Of a stretch of DNA of 64,000 bases, positions 55,601-64,000 are shown piece after piece. Source of the DNA: Parachlorella kessleri (taxonomy: Eukaryota; Chlorophyta; Trebouxiophyceae; Chlorellales; Chlorellaceae); the NCBI GenBank assembly GCA_001598975.1, contig BBXU01002456.1, positions 1-64,000 on the forward strand. Direction: 5' to 3'. The notes beneath the pieces are model-generated. The model had not been told where the DNA came from. It saw nothing but the letters and a program-made list of their open reading frames with translations, and made no database searches. The position numbers were made by a program, and so were the translations under genes. How positions within the stretch are numbered: position 1 is the stretch's first letter; every line of letters starts with the position of its first letter.

Positions 55601-58110
55601 CAACTCTTGGTACCAGTATAAACTCTTGGTACCAGTATCAACTCTTGATACCGGTAGCAAGCCACCAGTGCCCACAAAGGTCAGCTCACACTATCAATCA
55701 CGCAATGCGGCAAGGGTATGGAAGAGAAGCGAACAGAAAGCATGGAACCCATGAGGGGTGAGGGGTTTACACTCGCCCGCTGGCGCTCGTAGTAGTCATC
55801 GCTCTCTGATGAGTAGTCGTCGCTGGCGGTTTCCCAGCCTTCACTGTCGTCATCCTCTGACTCACAGTAGCGGGTGCGCTGCATGGAATGCCGCAGGAAA
55901 AGTACCATCAATAGCAGATGGTTCAAGGAGTGCAAAACAGACGGGCGCTAAGTCTCATCGCCAGAGTTTCATAGCCACAATTTCAGAGGGAAGGCAGTTC
56001 ACATCACAGGGCCTGTTCAGCGGTGTCCAATTGCATCTACCAAATGAGCTGCTTAGCTGGTAGAACCACTCATCAAGCGCCTTTCATAACCAAAGCATGC
56101 AGACATTGTGTGTCGCATCAATGCCTGTACAAGACTTGTTGGACGCCCAGTGGCTATCGTACTGGGCTCCAATCAGGAACCCCATGGCCGCCCGTTTGAG
56201 GTGCCACGCGATGTTATCTCAAAGCAGCTGTGCAACTGCCTGGAGCTGCCAAGCCCCCATTTGTGTCATGAACCTCACCTGCTGGTACTGCTGGTTACCC
56301 CCACGAGGTTGATGCGGCTTGCCCCCTCCTCCGTACCCCCTGTACATCGCATTACCCAGGAAAAGCGCCCTGGTCACATACTGGCAACCCAGTCCTGGCT
56401 CTAACCTTCACAAGTGCAGACAATGCCAAACGCATGCGCATGCCCGTCAGCATGGACTGATGTGCCGTGCCGAAGAAAAGCAGGAACAGATGCCACAAGG
56501 GCAGAGGTGCTCCGGAGGCTGCTTCCACAGCGCTGGCGGAAGGATCAGCCACCTCACTGGCGGACCGCCGTGGCATTGCATTAGGCCAACATGAGACAAG
56601 GGCAAGGAGCCCTCCCAAAAGAGTGTCAGTGAGCGCACATGAAGAGCGAGCAGACAGTCAGCAGTGCAAGCTGATGCTGCACCATTGAACAGTCCACCTC
56701 CTAGGTCACAGAGCCAAGCTTAGAGAAAACCAAATCAAAGCGGCCCCCCAGGCACGTGGACTAAGCCTTACCCAAACGAGCCGCCGCCGCCTCGTGGGCC
56801 CGACGGGCCCATGCCAGGCGGAGGGCCCCCCATGAATACCGGTATGAAGCCAAAAGGGGTTGGGATACCGAAACCGCCAAACCCGCCCCCGCCCCCGCCG
56901 CCGCCCATCCCTGGGTTGAACGACTGGAAGCCCCCTGCAGTCCAAATCACAGGCAGACACGCAGGGGTCACAGGTGGGCCCCAAACCTACGTATGGGGCT
57001 TCTGAACAGCTCTTTCATGGCAGACCTGAGCTGGGTTCCGTCTCACGTCACTTCCTGCTCCACAAGCAAAGCGCAAGGACAAGCTGCAACGGTTCCCTCT
57101 GAGGGAAGCTGGGGCCATAACCATAACGTGTCAAAGTGACTCACCCCTGCGCCCTGCACGCTGTGCTCGGTGCGCCTCCGCCTTGGCTTGCCTGCAGTCA
57201 AAGCAATACGGCACCATGTGCGCCACAGGCATCCAACAACTTGACAAGATACACGGAAAGCACTGCATGCTTCCCAGAGGGCCGTTAGTCACAGGCGCCT
57301 CGACTCCACCTGCACCCACATGTAAGCGAAGAACTCAAACAGGATGTCAGACTCCACATCAAAGTCCTCATCGTTGTCTTCTTCCGAGTCCTCTCCAGTG
57401 GGCTTGTTCAGCTTCTGGTAGGCGGCATTGATCCTCTGGAACTTGGCGGTGGCCTCAGCATGTTCCTCGGGCGGTCGCTTGTCAGGGTGCCTGAAAATGG
57501 TGCTTACAGCGCGGCCCTCAGCTGACGCTGGCTCTTGATGGGCGCCAGCTGCACTTGTGACAGGCAGTAAAAGGCAAAACCAGAAGCAGCTGGACGTGAG
57601 TCAGGTGCAACACCATGGCAGTGCGACCACCGCTATATCAGGGGAGGCCTGAGTGGCAACACAACTACAGCCCGTCTACTGAGTGAGCAGGGGCACGGCA
57701 CAGTGACGGCTTGAACCAGGGCAACTACCAAGTGGCCAGCAACAGGCTACTTACCACTCTCGGCTTAGGCTGTAGAAGGCCTTCTTTATGACTCCATGCT
57801 CCGAGCCCTCCTACACCACCACAGGGCAGCGCTTTGTGGTGCACCTAGCCCAAGGTCACCGTCAGGGGCAGAGTAACAGCAGGCCGTCCCTGGCTAGGAG
57901 GCAGGACTGCAAGGTTCCTAGTGTCGATTGCAGCGAACTTAAGATAACCAGAAACACAGCAGTCCAGGACGTGGGTAACCCCACATGTGTGATGGCGGTC
58001 CGGTTGAAGGGCAACAGGGCCCTGGCAATCTGCAAGCGCCCCTTCCTGCCACCATATTTACACACCTCTACCCCTAAAATCGTGTGGGCCTCCTCACGGC
58101 TGATCCTCAT
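49665..58110 (-). CDS. J-domain (HSP40) protein with FN3 domain and UIM-like motif (~1,159 aa)
   Basis: A putative HSP70 co-chaperone. Exons: 58110-58066, 57810-57755, 57490-57320, 57191-57145, 56934-56772, 56339-56279, 55878-55771, 55391-55326, 55103-54960, 54708-54563, 54041-53878, 53675-53581, 53332-53159, 52898-52848, 52681-52241, 51813-51748, 51424-51353, 51074-49665; all phases agree. The J domain is at the very N-terminus (EEAHTILGVEEGSEHGVIKK, H35-P36-D37, FQRINAAYQKLNK). It is followed by an acidic stretch, a Gly/Phe-rich region (~107-180, as in type-B J proteins), an acidic Ser/Tyr block (ESEDDDSEGWETASDDYSSE) and a charged coiled coil (~210-260). A fibronectin type III domain spans ~262-365 (PRPVRAAFSETAMTVSVARG ... 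GLDPGTKYSFR). Then come a basic Ala/Gln coiled coil (~390-480), low-complexity sequence, a UIM-like helix (~667-685, IELSIALEESRRLLEE) and a 470-residue Pro/Gln/Gly-rich tail. The middle, low-complexity exons are less sure than the J and FN3 exons. Confidence 0.82.
53306..53407. repeat. Near-perfect 32-bp copy of a J-protein exon end in the adjacent intron
   Basis: 53306-53337 (5' end of exon 13 plus its acceptor) and 53376-53407 (intron 12) differ at one position of 32. Both carry the acceptor CAG and the codons AQQEKDAAI, so both are potential splice acceptors. Confidence 0.85.
54464..54601. repeat. Diverged copy of an FN3 exon end in the adjacent intron
   Basis: 54567-54601 (3' end of exon 10, encoding GLDPGTKYSF) is repeated with about six changes at 54464-54498, inside intron 10. 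Confidence 0.7.
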
Positions 58111-58741
58111 GTCGTGCTGATCACTTCGTGGGCGGGCAGGCGTGCAAAACTAGGGCCTGCAAAACTAGGGCTGCTGCAAAGCTTAGCTACCTAGCGAGAA
58201 TCTAAACTATGAAAACTCAGAGGAGATGGCTCTAGCTTGCCGGTCTCCCCAAGGACACCACTTGGCCCGGCCTCCGCTATGGGTTGTCATGTAGGTTCAA
58301 ATTATAAGGTAGATTTGGGCTCTGCATTTGTCTTGATTTACCCATGTAGCTACCCTCCCAGCAGCCTTAAGTGAGGCTCGCTGCCTAATTTTGCCTCATG
58401 CACGTGTTCTCTGTGTTGGGCTTGGCACGCAGGCCAACAAGTCCTGTTTGATGTGTGGATGACAGGTGCAGCTGTCAAGTTGCTGGACTTACTGATCTGG
58501 CCAAGCCGACTGTCAACTCGTTCAGGTTGCAAGCGTCGCTTTCATTTGCAACTTCTTTAGATTAAGGGTAACGGCTGGCACGCCAAGCATTTGCCAGGGT
58601 ACACAACCGCTGGGACACCACCTGGCAACACCGCACGCCACTGGCTCTACCCTTTCACAATGCCCGCCAGCTAGCTAGCTAATTATTGCACCATGGACAT
58701 CAACCAGCTTCCGCCCCGCACACAAATTTGCTATTGCAGCA
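58111..58741. other. Intergenic region between J-protein start and PrmC stop
   Basis: Non-coding: promoter and 5' leader of the J-domain gene plus the 3' flank of PrmC. A short direct repeat (GCAAAACTAGGGC, twice, 58143-58171) lies near the J-protein start. Confidence 0.5.
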
Positions 58742-60837
58742 TCAAAGCCCAGACCGTGTTGCTGTCACAAAACGTTCCACACCAAAGAAATCCGTCCGCA
58801 CCCTGACATCCGTGAATGCCAGCTCATCCTCTCCCCCAGTGCTGCTGCTCCTGCTAGTGCTCACGCCTATGTTTTCATTGCCTAAGCCTGTGTCGCTGCC
58901 TTCCCCACTGCTACCTTGCCACTGCTGCTGCTGCTGCTGGTAGTCTCGGAGATGCCGCAGGAGGTCCGCCACGTAATGAGCCTGCTCGCCACCCCCCGTT
59001 TCAAGTGCCAAGAAGCCGCCAGGCTGCAGCCAGGTCACCGCCCCTGTACAGATGGGCACCAGGGCATCGATGCCCAAGCCAGCACCCCCATCCAAGGCCA
59101 GGTGGGGCTCATGCCTGCAGGCAGGACACTTCAATGGCATCTGACTCATTGTTGTACCCCACCACAGCTAAGGCAGCTGCCGCCACCTTTTCTGGCCTGG
59201 GTCGCCCGAAGCTGCTGGCATGGCCATGGGAAAGGGATTTGAGCTCTTCTACCAAAGCTTTGCAACACGAGGCCCAGCTACTAGCAGCACCGGCAAGCAG
59301 CCACGCAACCCCTTCACGGCGGGGATCTCAAGGATCACCCCCACCCCAACCCACCGCAGAGCAGGAAGCACTGGCATCAACGGCAGATAGTAGGGAAGAA
59401 GCCCCACCTGCCAACCTCTGCTTGCAGCCCCGGCATCTGCTGTGCCGTCACATAGGGCGGGTTGCTCACAATGCCTCCCAGGCGCCCAGCGCCTGCCTGC
59501 TGCAGCGGCTCATACCAGCTGCCTTGCACCACCCGCACCCTGTCAGCAACGCCCAGCCGCTGCGAGTTGAACGTGGCATAGGCTACAGGGGTGGGGCTCA
59601 GGTCCACCGCCCACACCTGCAGCGCATGGCATGCTGCGGAAGTGTTGCTTCCATACGGACACAAGTTGATCGGCGTTTTCATGGACACCACTTATGACAA
59701 GTGCTCATGGCTCGGGTATCCAGCGCGGGCACCGCACTGCATTTCTGCTGCACGCTGTACAGACAGTGCCTGGCATACAGCACCGGCAGGCATGGGTGGC
59801 AGATACAATCCCAGAAGTATGTATAGCGGCGGCACCACGTCACACAACCCTCCCTCGCACTCATCATGACCCACCCAAGGCACAGCAGGCAGCTGCCGCG
59901 CCAGCGCGATCGCCAGTGCGCCGCTGCCCGTGCCAAGGTCAGCCCAGGGCGCCAGCGCCAGCGCTGGGTTGCCAGCGACAGCTTCCGCCACAAAGTCAAC
60001 CATCTGCTCCGTCTCTGGGCGGGGTATGAGGATGCCGGGGCCCACTGACAGCACCAGGTCTCGCCAGTGGGCAGAGGTTGTCAGGTACTGGAGGGGTGCC
60101 CTCAGGTGGAGGCGCTGCTGCCAGAGGTCATCTGTTATAAGCGACAAAGCAGGAAGAAAGGTGTAAGCAGGGCCCAAGGGTTGAGCACAGCTACCAGGAT
60201 AGGCACCACTTAGGTTCCACGCCGGACACAGCTTACAATCATGACCAAAAAAAGGCAACCTCTGAACCGCCCTGGAGGTCTACCCATTCCTGCCCATGCG
60301 CTGCGGCAGGAGCACTGCTAGCTGCTGCACTGCTGCTGGGCCTCTCTGCACTGTTGGAGAAAGTCAACAAGAGCCAGGGAATGTTTGCCAGGTCACACCA
60401 CAAGGGTGTCACTGCCTTGCCACACCCACCAAGTGCTTGCAAAGGCGCCCGCAGCTGGACTTCTTGTTGTAGCTGCTGCTCCTGCTCTTTGCTGCGCAAC
60501 CCACGCTCTATCCAGCGCCAGCTGACCTGTCGAGCATCGCCAACGGCTGTGATCAGGCCTGCCACTGCGTCGTCTAGCAACCAACTGAGCTCAGTCTGCA
60601 CAGGGGAAAATGCTAAGCGGATATGCGAGGCCAAGGTAACCACAACGAAATAAGACTTCTGCGAGGCAGCCACCAGCTGTGTGAACCGTTTACACGGCCT
60701 TACGCAATCATCAGTCCAACAAGCCTGGCAGCTGGAGCCAGGCTAGATCAAGGCTGACAAACCCCTCGACTCCGGCATTGTCATGCTGTAACGACAGCGT
60801 CAAACTGGGCTTAAGGAACAGAGCAGAAGCAGCAGCC

Positions 60838-60889
<52 letters not shown>

Positions 60890-61278
60890 CAGTAGTTGGT
60901 GTGGCATACCTCCAAGTCTGCCTGCGAGGGTCCACCCTCCTCCCTTGCCCAGGTGTCGCCCACAGCGCGCACGGCTGCCAAGGCCTGCTCATGCCACGAA
61001 AGCAGGCTGGCCAGCTGGGCAGTGTGCTCAGGCACCCTTTGACATAAGGGAACCTGGGGAGGCTGAAGTAAAGGCGCCTGGCCGGGTGAAGCATCCACAC
61101 TTTCCAAGGCTGTTTCCAAGGCTGGTGGGTAACCTCCTGCGCCCGCCATATACCTCCCACGGCTGCAACAAGAAGTATTAGCGCCATTCCCAGTCCTGTA
61201 CGTTATTGAAGGCTTGCCAAGATGCATGCAGGGTGCTAGGAAAGCCCGCAGGCTAATAAACCGAGTGAAGGTTCCCAT
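58742..61278 (-). CDS. prmC: Peptide chain release factor N5-glutamine methyltransferase (PrmC/HemK family), probably organellar
   Basis: Methylates the Gln of the GGQ motif of class I release factors, using S-adenosylmethionine. Exons: 61278-60910, 60595-60430, 60131-59875, 59616-59408, 59114-58742; phases agree; 457 aa. Family signatures are all present: an N-terminal helical domain (TELSWLLDDAVAG), PLQYL, HWRDLVLSVGPGILIPRPET, SAM-binding motif I D243-L-G-T-G-S-G249, VWAVDLSPTPVAYA, the substrate-binding N316-P-P-Y319, RHEPHLALDGG and LQPGGFLALETG. A long Gln/Ser/Gly-rich insert (~QQQQQQWQGSSGEGSDT) lies near the C-terminus. The first ~50 residues lack acids and contain Arg (MGTFTRFISLRAFLAP), as in a plastid or mitochondrial transit peptide. 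Start is the first ATG of the open frame. It is head-to-head with TRM1. Confidence 0.92.
60826..60893. repeat. CAG/CTG triplet repeat in PrmC intron 1
   Basis: About 18 nearly uninterrupted CAG units on the plus strand (CTG on the coding strand), starting about 16 nt after the 5' splice site at 60909/60910. Confidence 0.9.
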
Positions 61279-61591
61279 GCCACTGGGTTTGCGATACAAT
61301 AAGGTATAATCGTCGTTGCTCCAATTCGGTCTCGAGCCTTGTCTAGGATTTCTAGCGCCTGACTAATGCAGGTGTGATCAGGTCTCTACAACTTACTGTA
61401 TGGAGCTCCCCTAAAAAAAAGACTTTGCAATATATCCACGATAAGCTGCAGCGGGCACTAGGCTTGCATCTGCTCAGCCGCCCATTGAGCATCTGTGCAA
61501 AACGCGGGCTCTGGCCTGCCTTTTAAGTCGACGACGGCCTGGGGGTGCTGGTTGGAAAGGCATCTGGGCCTTCTGCAACCAGCTGAACACC
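61279..61591. promoter_or_regulatory. Short bidirectional promoter between PrmC and TRM1
   Basis: Only 313 bp separate the two divergent start codons. AT-rich strings that could be core elements are AAGGTATAATCG (about 61301-61312) and AATATATCC (about 61429-61437), plus a run of 8 A (61413-61420). Use of any of these is inference. Confidence 0.45.
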
Positions 61592-64000
61592 ATGCCCGAT
61601 CCAGCAGCAGCCTCCACCAAGTGAGTTGGCAGGCAGTTAAGCAGGTCATGGTTTGGTAACCTCCTTGCCAAGCGTGAATCCAAACCACATTGCAACAGCG
61701 TGCACAGTGCAACCTCCCCCAACTAGGATTTTGGTGTGGTTGTGGGCCGACTTTTGGGTGTGCCGGACTGCAGGGAAGTGCCTCCGGGCTTCTCTGCGCT
61801 AACAGAAGGCCAGGCAACCATACTACAGCAGGGCAATGAAGTGTTCTATAACCCTGCACAGGTGTGGGCAGCTAATCAATTGCCTTGAACACATTTTAGC
61901 TAGGCTGCGCATGACAGTCTCAGGTCAGACAGGACGGTGCTGGGGGCCGAGCTGCGTCTGCTAGGAATTAAGCAGAGGTACAGCCCAATGAAGAAATAAT
62001 GATGGCGCGATAACTATACTGACAGTCTGCAGGTCACGAAGCCTGTGCCAAAGACATGATTTCTGGGCAGTGCATACCCACCCAGCCGAGGCAACCCACA
62101 GGGGCACAGCATGCCGGCAGACCGCCCTGCAGCGGATGCCGTGCAGGTCATCAACCGCGACCTGTCCATCGCCATGCTTAAGTACTTCATCCAGCGGCGG
62201 CAAGAGGAGGCAGCCAGCGGCAAGCAGCGTAAGCAGCCGCCCAAGCGGCACCAGAAGGGCAAGGCCAATGCTGCGGGGCCGGCGCCAGAGGAGGTGGGCG
62301 CTTTTGGTGGCATGTAGAGATGTTGGAAATGGTTTACGATGGATGTCAGGGTTTCCTCAGACAAAGTTAAGCACTGGATGTGCGGAATGCTTCCCCATGA
62401 ACTCTAGAGGACCTGTAGCGTGGCGTTTGTACTTGAAGTGGGACTTGTCTAGCTGCAAACTCAAGCTGCCCTTACATATGGGCACTCCCAAATTGTTGGG
62501 CTCGTAAAGCAGGTGCTTGGTGATTATGGTGGACAGACAGGCTGCACTCGCGGTCCTTAGTGTCGGTGAAGAGACTTGCAGTTGCACAGCCAGCCTGCAA
62601 CCACCGCTGGACCCTGCCCTGCCACGCCGGCCAGGGACCCACCTGCGCCTAACCCTCTACCGTCCCACCTACCTATCTGCTTACCTGTCTGCTGGGAGCT
62701 CATTTCATGAGGGCTCCCTGTCTCGTATTCGCTTCAGACGGATCCTTCGCCTGCTCCGTCACACTGTTCCCCATTGGTAGTCACTCGCACCTGCAGGGCG
62801 GCAGCAACAGCGGCAGCGGCGGCAGCCGTGGCGGCATCCGCATCCTGGAGGGCCTTGCTGCCAGCGGGCTGCGAGCCATCCGCTATGCCCAGGAGATAGA
62901 GGGCGTGGGCCAGGTGGTGGCCAACGACCTGGACCGGTCGGTGGTGGAGTCCATGAAGCGCAACATCGAATTCAACGGCGAGCTGGCGCAGGCCAAGGTC
63001 AAGACCAGCTGCGGGGACGCGCGGCTGGTGATGATGCAGGTGGGTGGGTGGTGGCTGCTGGCCGTGTTCTACAAAAAGGGGGGGGGGGGCTTCCCGGTGT
63101 ACGCGTAATGTGTCTGTCCTTGCGGATGCCTTGGTAGTTTGTGGAGGACAGCTGATATGTCGAAGTGGCGTTGCTCTAATGGAAGTCGTTTGAAAGGGCT
63201 TGGGACACTAGACATTCATTTATTCCGGCCCATTACGGAAGTTCCCAGTGTGAAGACCACTCAGGTCTTACAGCATCACAGCCCTGCTGCCTCGTGGCAC
63301 TGCATATCCGACTGCCGCTGAGGCATGCCTGCCTCTGTCATCCATGTGGTGCAGGGCCCCGGCGCCTACGATGCCGTAGACCTGGACCCCTACGGCTCCC
63401 CAAGCGCGCTGCTCGATGGGGCTGTGCAGGCGGTGAATGAGGGCGGCCTCCTGCTGATCACTGCCACAGACATGGCAGGTGAGCGTTATAGCAGCCCAAT
63501 GGGGTGGGCCAGGTGGGTGATGATGCAAGTGCGGCGAATGGGGGAGGCCTACTGACGGTTGTTGCCACAAGCATGCCAGATGTATGAGTTTTGTTAAAGA
63601 TACTGTTTAGTTTGAAACGATTGCTTAGCATCGGTGTGGCGGTGGACTGTCTGATGCTTGATGTCATTGACAGTGGCGGCTGCCTGTTTCTGTGATGGAT
63701 GCAGCAGGCATGGCAGTTGGCTGTGCGCCTGGCCTGCTTGATTGGGCCGTGCACCATGTTCAGAACTTTCTATGCTCTACTGCATATGCAATAGCAGTAT
63801 GGTTGTTTGAGGTTGTGCCTCGCCTTGATCTTTACAGCAAGATGCCGGCTTGTGTGCAGTGCTGTGCGGCAACAACGGTGAGGCGTGCTTTGCCAAGTAC
63901 GGGTGCTACCCGCTGCACCGGGCCTACTGCCACGAGCAGGCGCTGCGCATCCTGCTGGCCGCCATACAGACACATGCGGGTGAGTCATCAGTACGGTACC
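61592..64000 (+). CDS. TRM1: tRNA (guanine26-N2)-dimethyltransferase Trm1, N-terminal part; 3' end outside window
   Basis: Makes N2,N2-dimethylguanosine at position 26 of tRNAs in nucleus and organelles, using S-adenosylmethionine. Exons: 61592-61620, 61774-61861, 62147-62293, 62797-63039, 63355-63478, 63860-63979; the last donor (GTGAGT at 63980) leads out of the window. Phases agree at every junction. Signatures in order: [33 protein letters not shown], a basic Lys/Gln linker, SAM motif [40 protein letters not shown], the catalytic-site region [52 protein letters not shown]. About 250 residues are present of a protein usually 500-700 long, so roughly half the gene is missing on the right. 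The 29-nt first exon is supported by its ATG and matching phase. Confidence 0.93.
63078..63089 (+). repeat. Run of 12 G in TRM1 intron 4
   Basis: Homopolymer tract just after an A5 run; intronic, no coding effect seen. Confidence 0.85.

Noticed and set aside
60778..61047. Plus-strand frame with an uninterrupted Ala tract
   Set aside because: Produced by the CAG/CTG microsatellite in a PrmC intron.
1..64000. CRISPR arrays, bacterial operons, prophage or plasmid modules
   Set aside because: The window is intron-rich eukaryotic DNA; no array of spaced identical repeats and no phage or conjugation genes were seen.

Overview
The window reads as nuclear DNA of a green alga (Chlorophyta). Genes are dense but split by many short GT-AG introns. 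Proteins are rich in Ala, Gln and Gly, and TGTAA (the green-algal polyadenylation signal) follows the first stop codon. Gene content is eukaryotic and plant-like: homomeric acetyl-CoA carboxylase, plant-type cytidine deaminase, the SMG1 kinase, an organellar release-factor methyltransferase and Trm1. The genus cannot be told from the sequence. All gene models were spliced by eye from reading frame, splice sites and conserved motifs. Exon phases agree throughout every model reported.

Layout, left to right: (1) 1-5859 (+), 3' part of homomeric ACCase, carboxyltransferase half. (2) 6803-9225 (+), cytidine deaminase. (3) 9869-34609 (-), a 40-exon gene for SMG1, the PIKK of nonsense-mediated decay, about 4,569 aa. 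(4) 35369-40452 (+), divergent from SMG1, a bifunctional protein that joins a prolyl 4-hydroxylase to a hydroxyproline GlcNAc-transferase. (5) 41286-42831 (+), a small conserved, probably organellar protein. (6) 44515-47723 (-), an unrecognised Gln-rich protein. (7) 49665-58110 (-), a J-domain / FN3 / UIM-like co-chaperone of about 1,159 aa. (8) 58742-61278 (-), PrmC/HemK release-factor methyltransferase. (9) 61592-end (+), 5' part of tRNA dimethyltransferase Trm1, head-to-head with PrmC.

The most interesting item is gene 4. The Skp1 oxygen-sensing pathway known from Dictyostelium and Toxoplasma uses two separate enzymes: a PHD-type prolyl hydroxylase (PhyA) and the GlcNAc-transferase Gnt1. 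Here both catalytic units lie in one reading frame with key residues intact, after an N-terminal helix that resembles the start of an F-box. That suggests a one-polypeptide O2-dependent Skp1 modification system in an alga.

At the DNA level three things recur. Short copies of exon ends, with their splice sites, sit inside the neighbouring introns. GC-AG introns are relatively frequent. A dispersed element of about 50 bp occurs at least eight times, one copy being flanked by a perfect 16-bp direct repeat.
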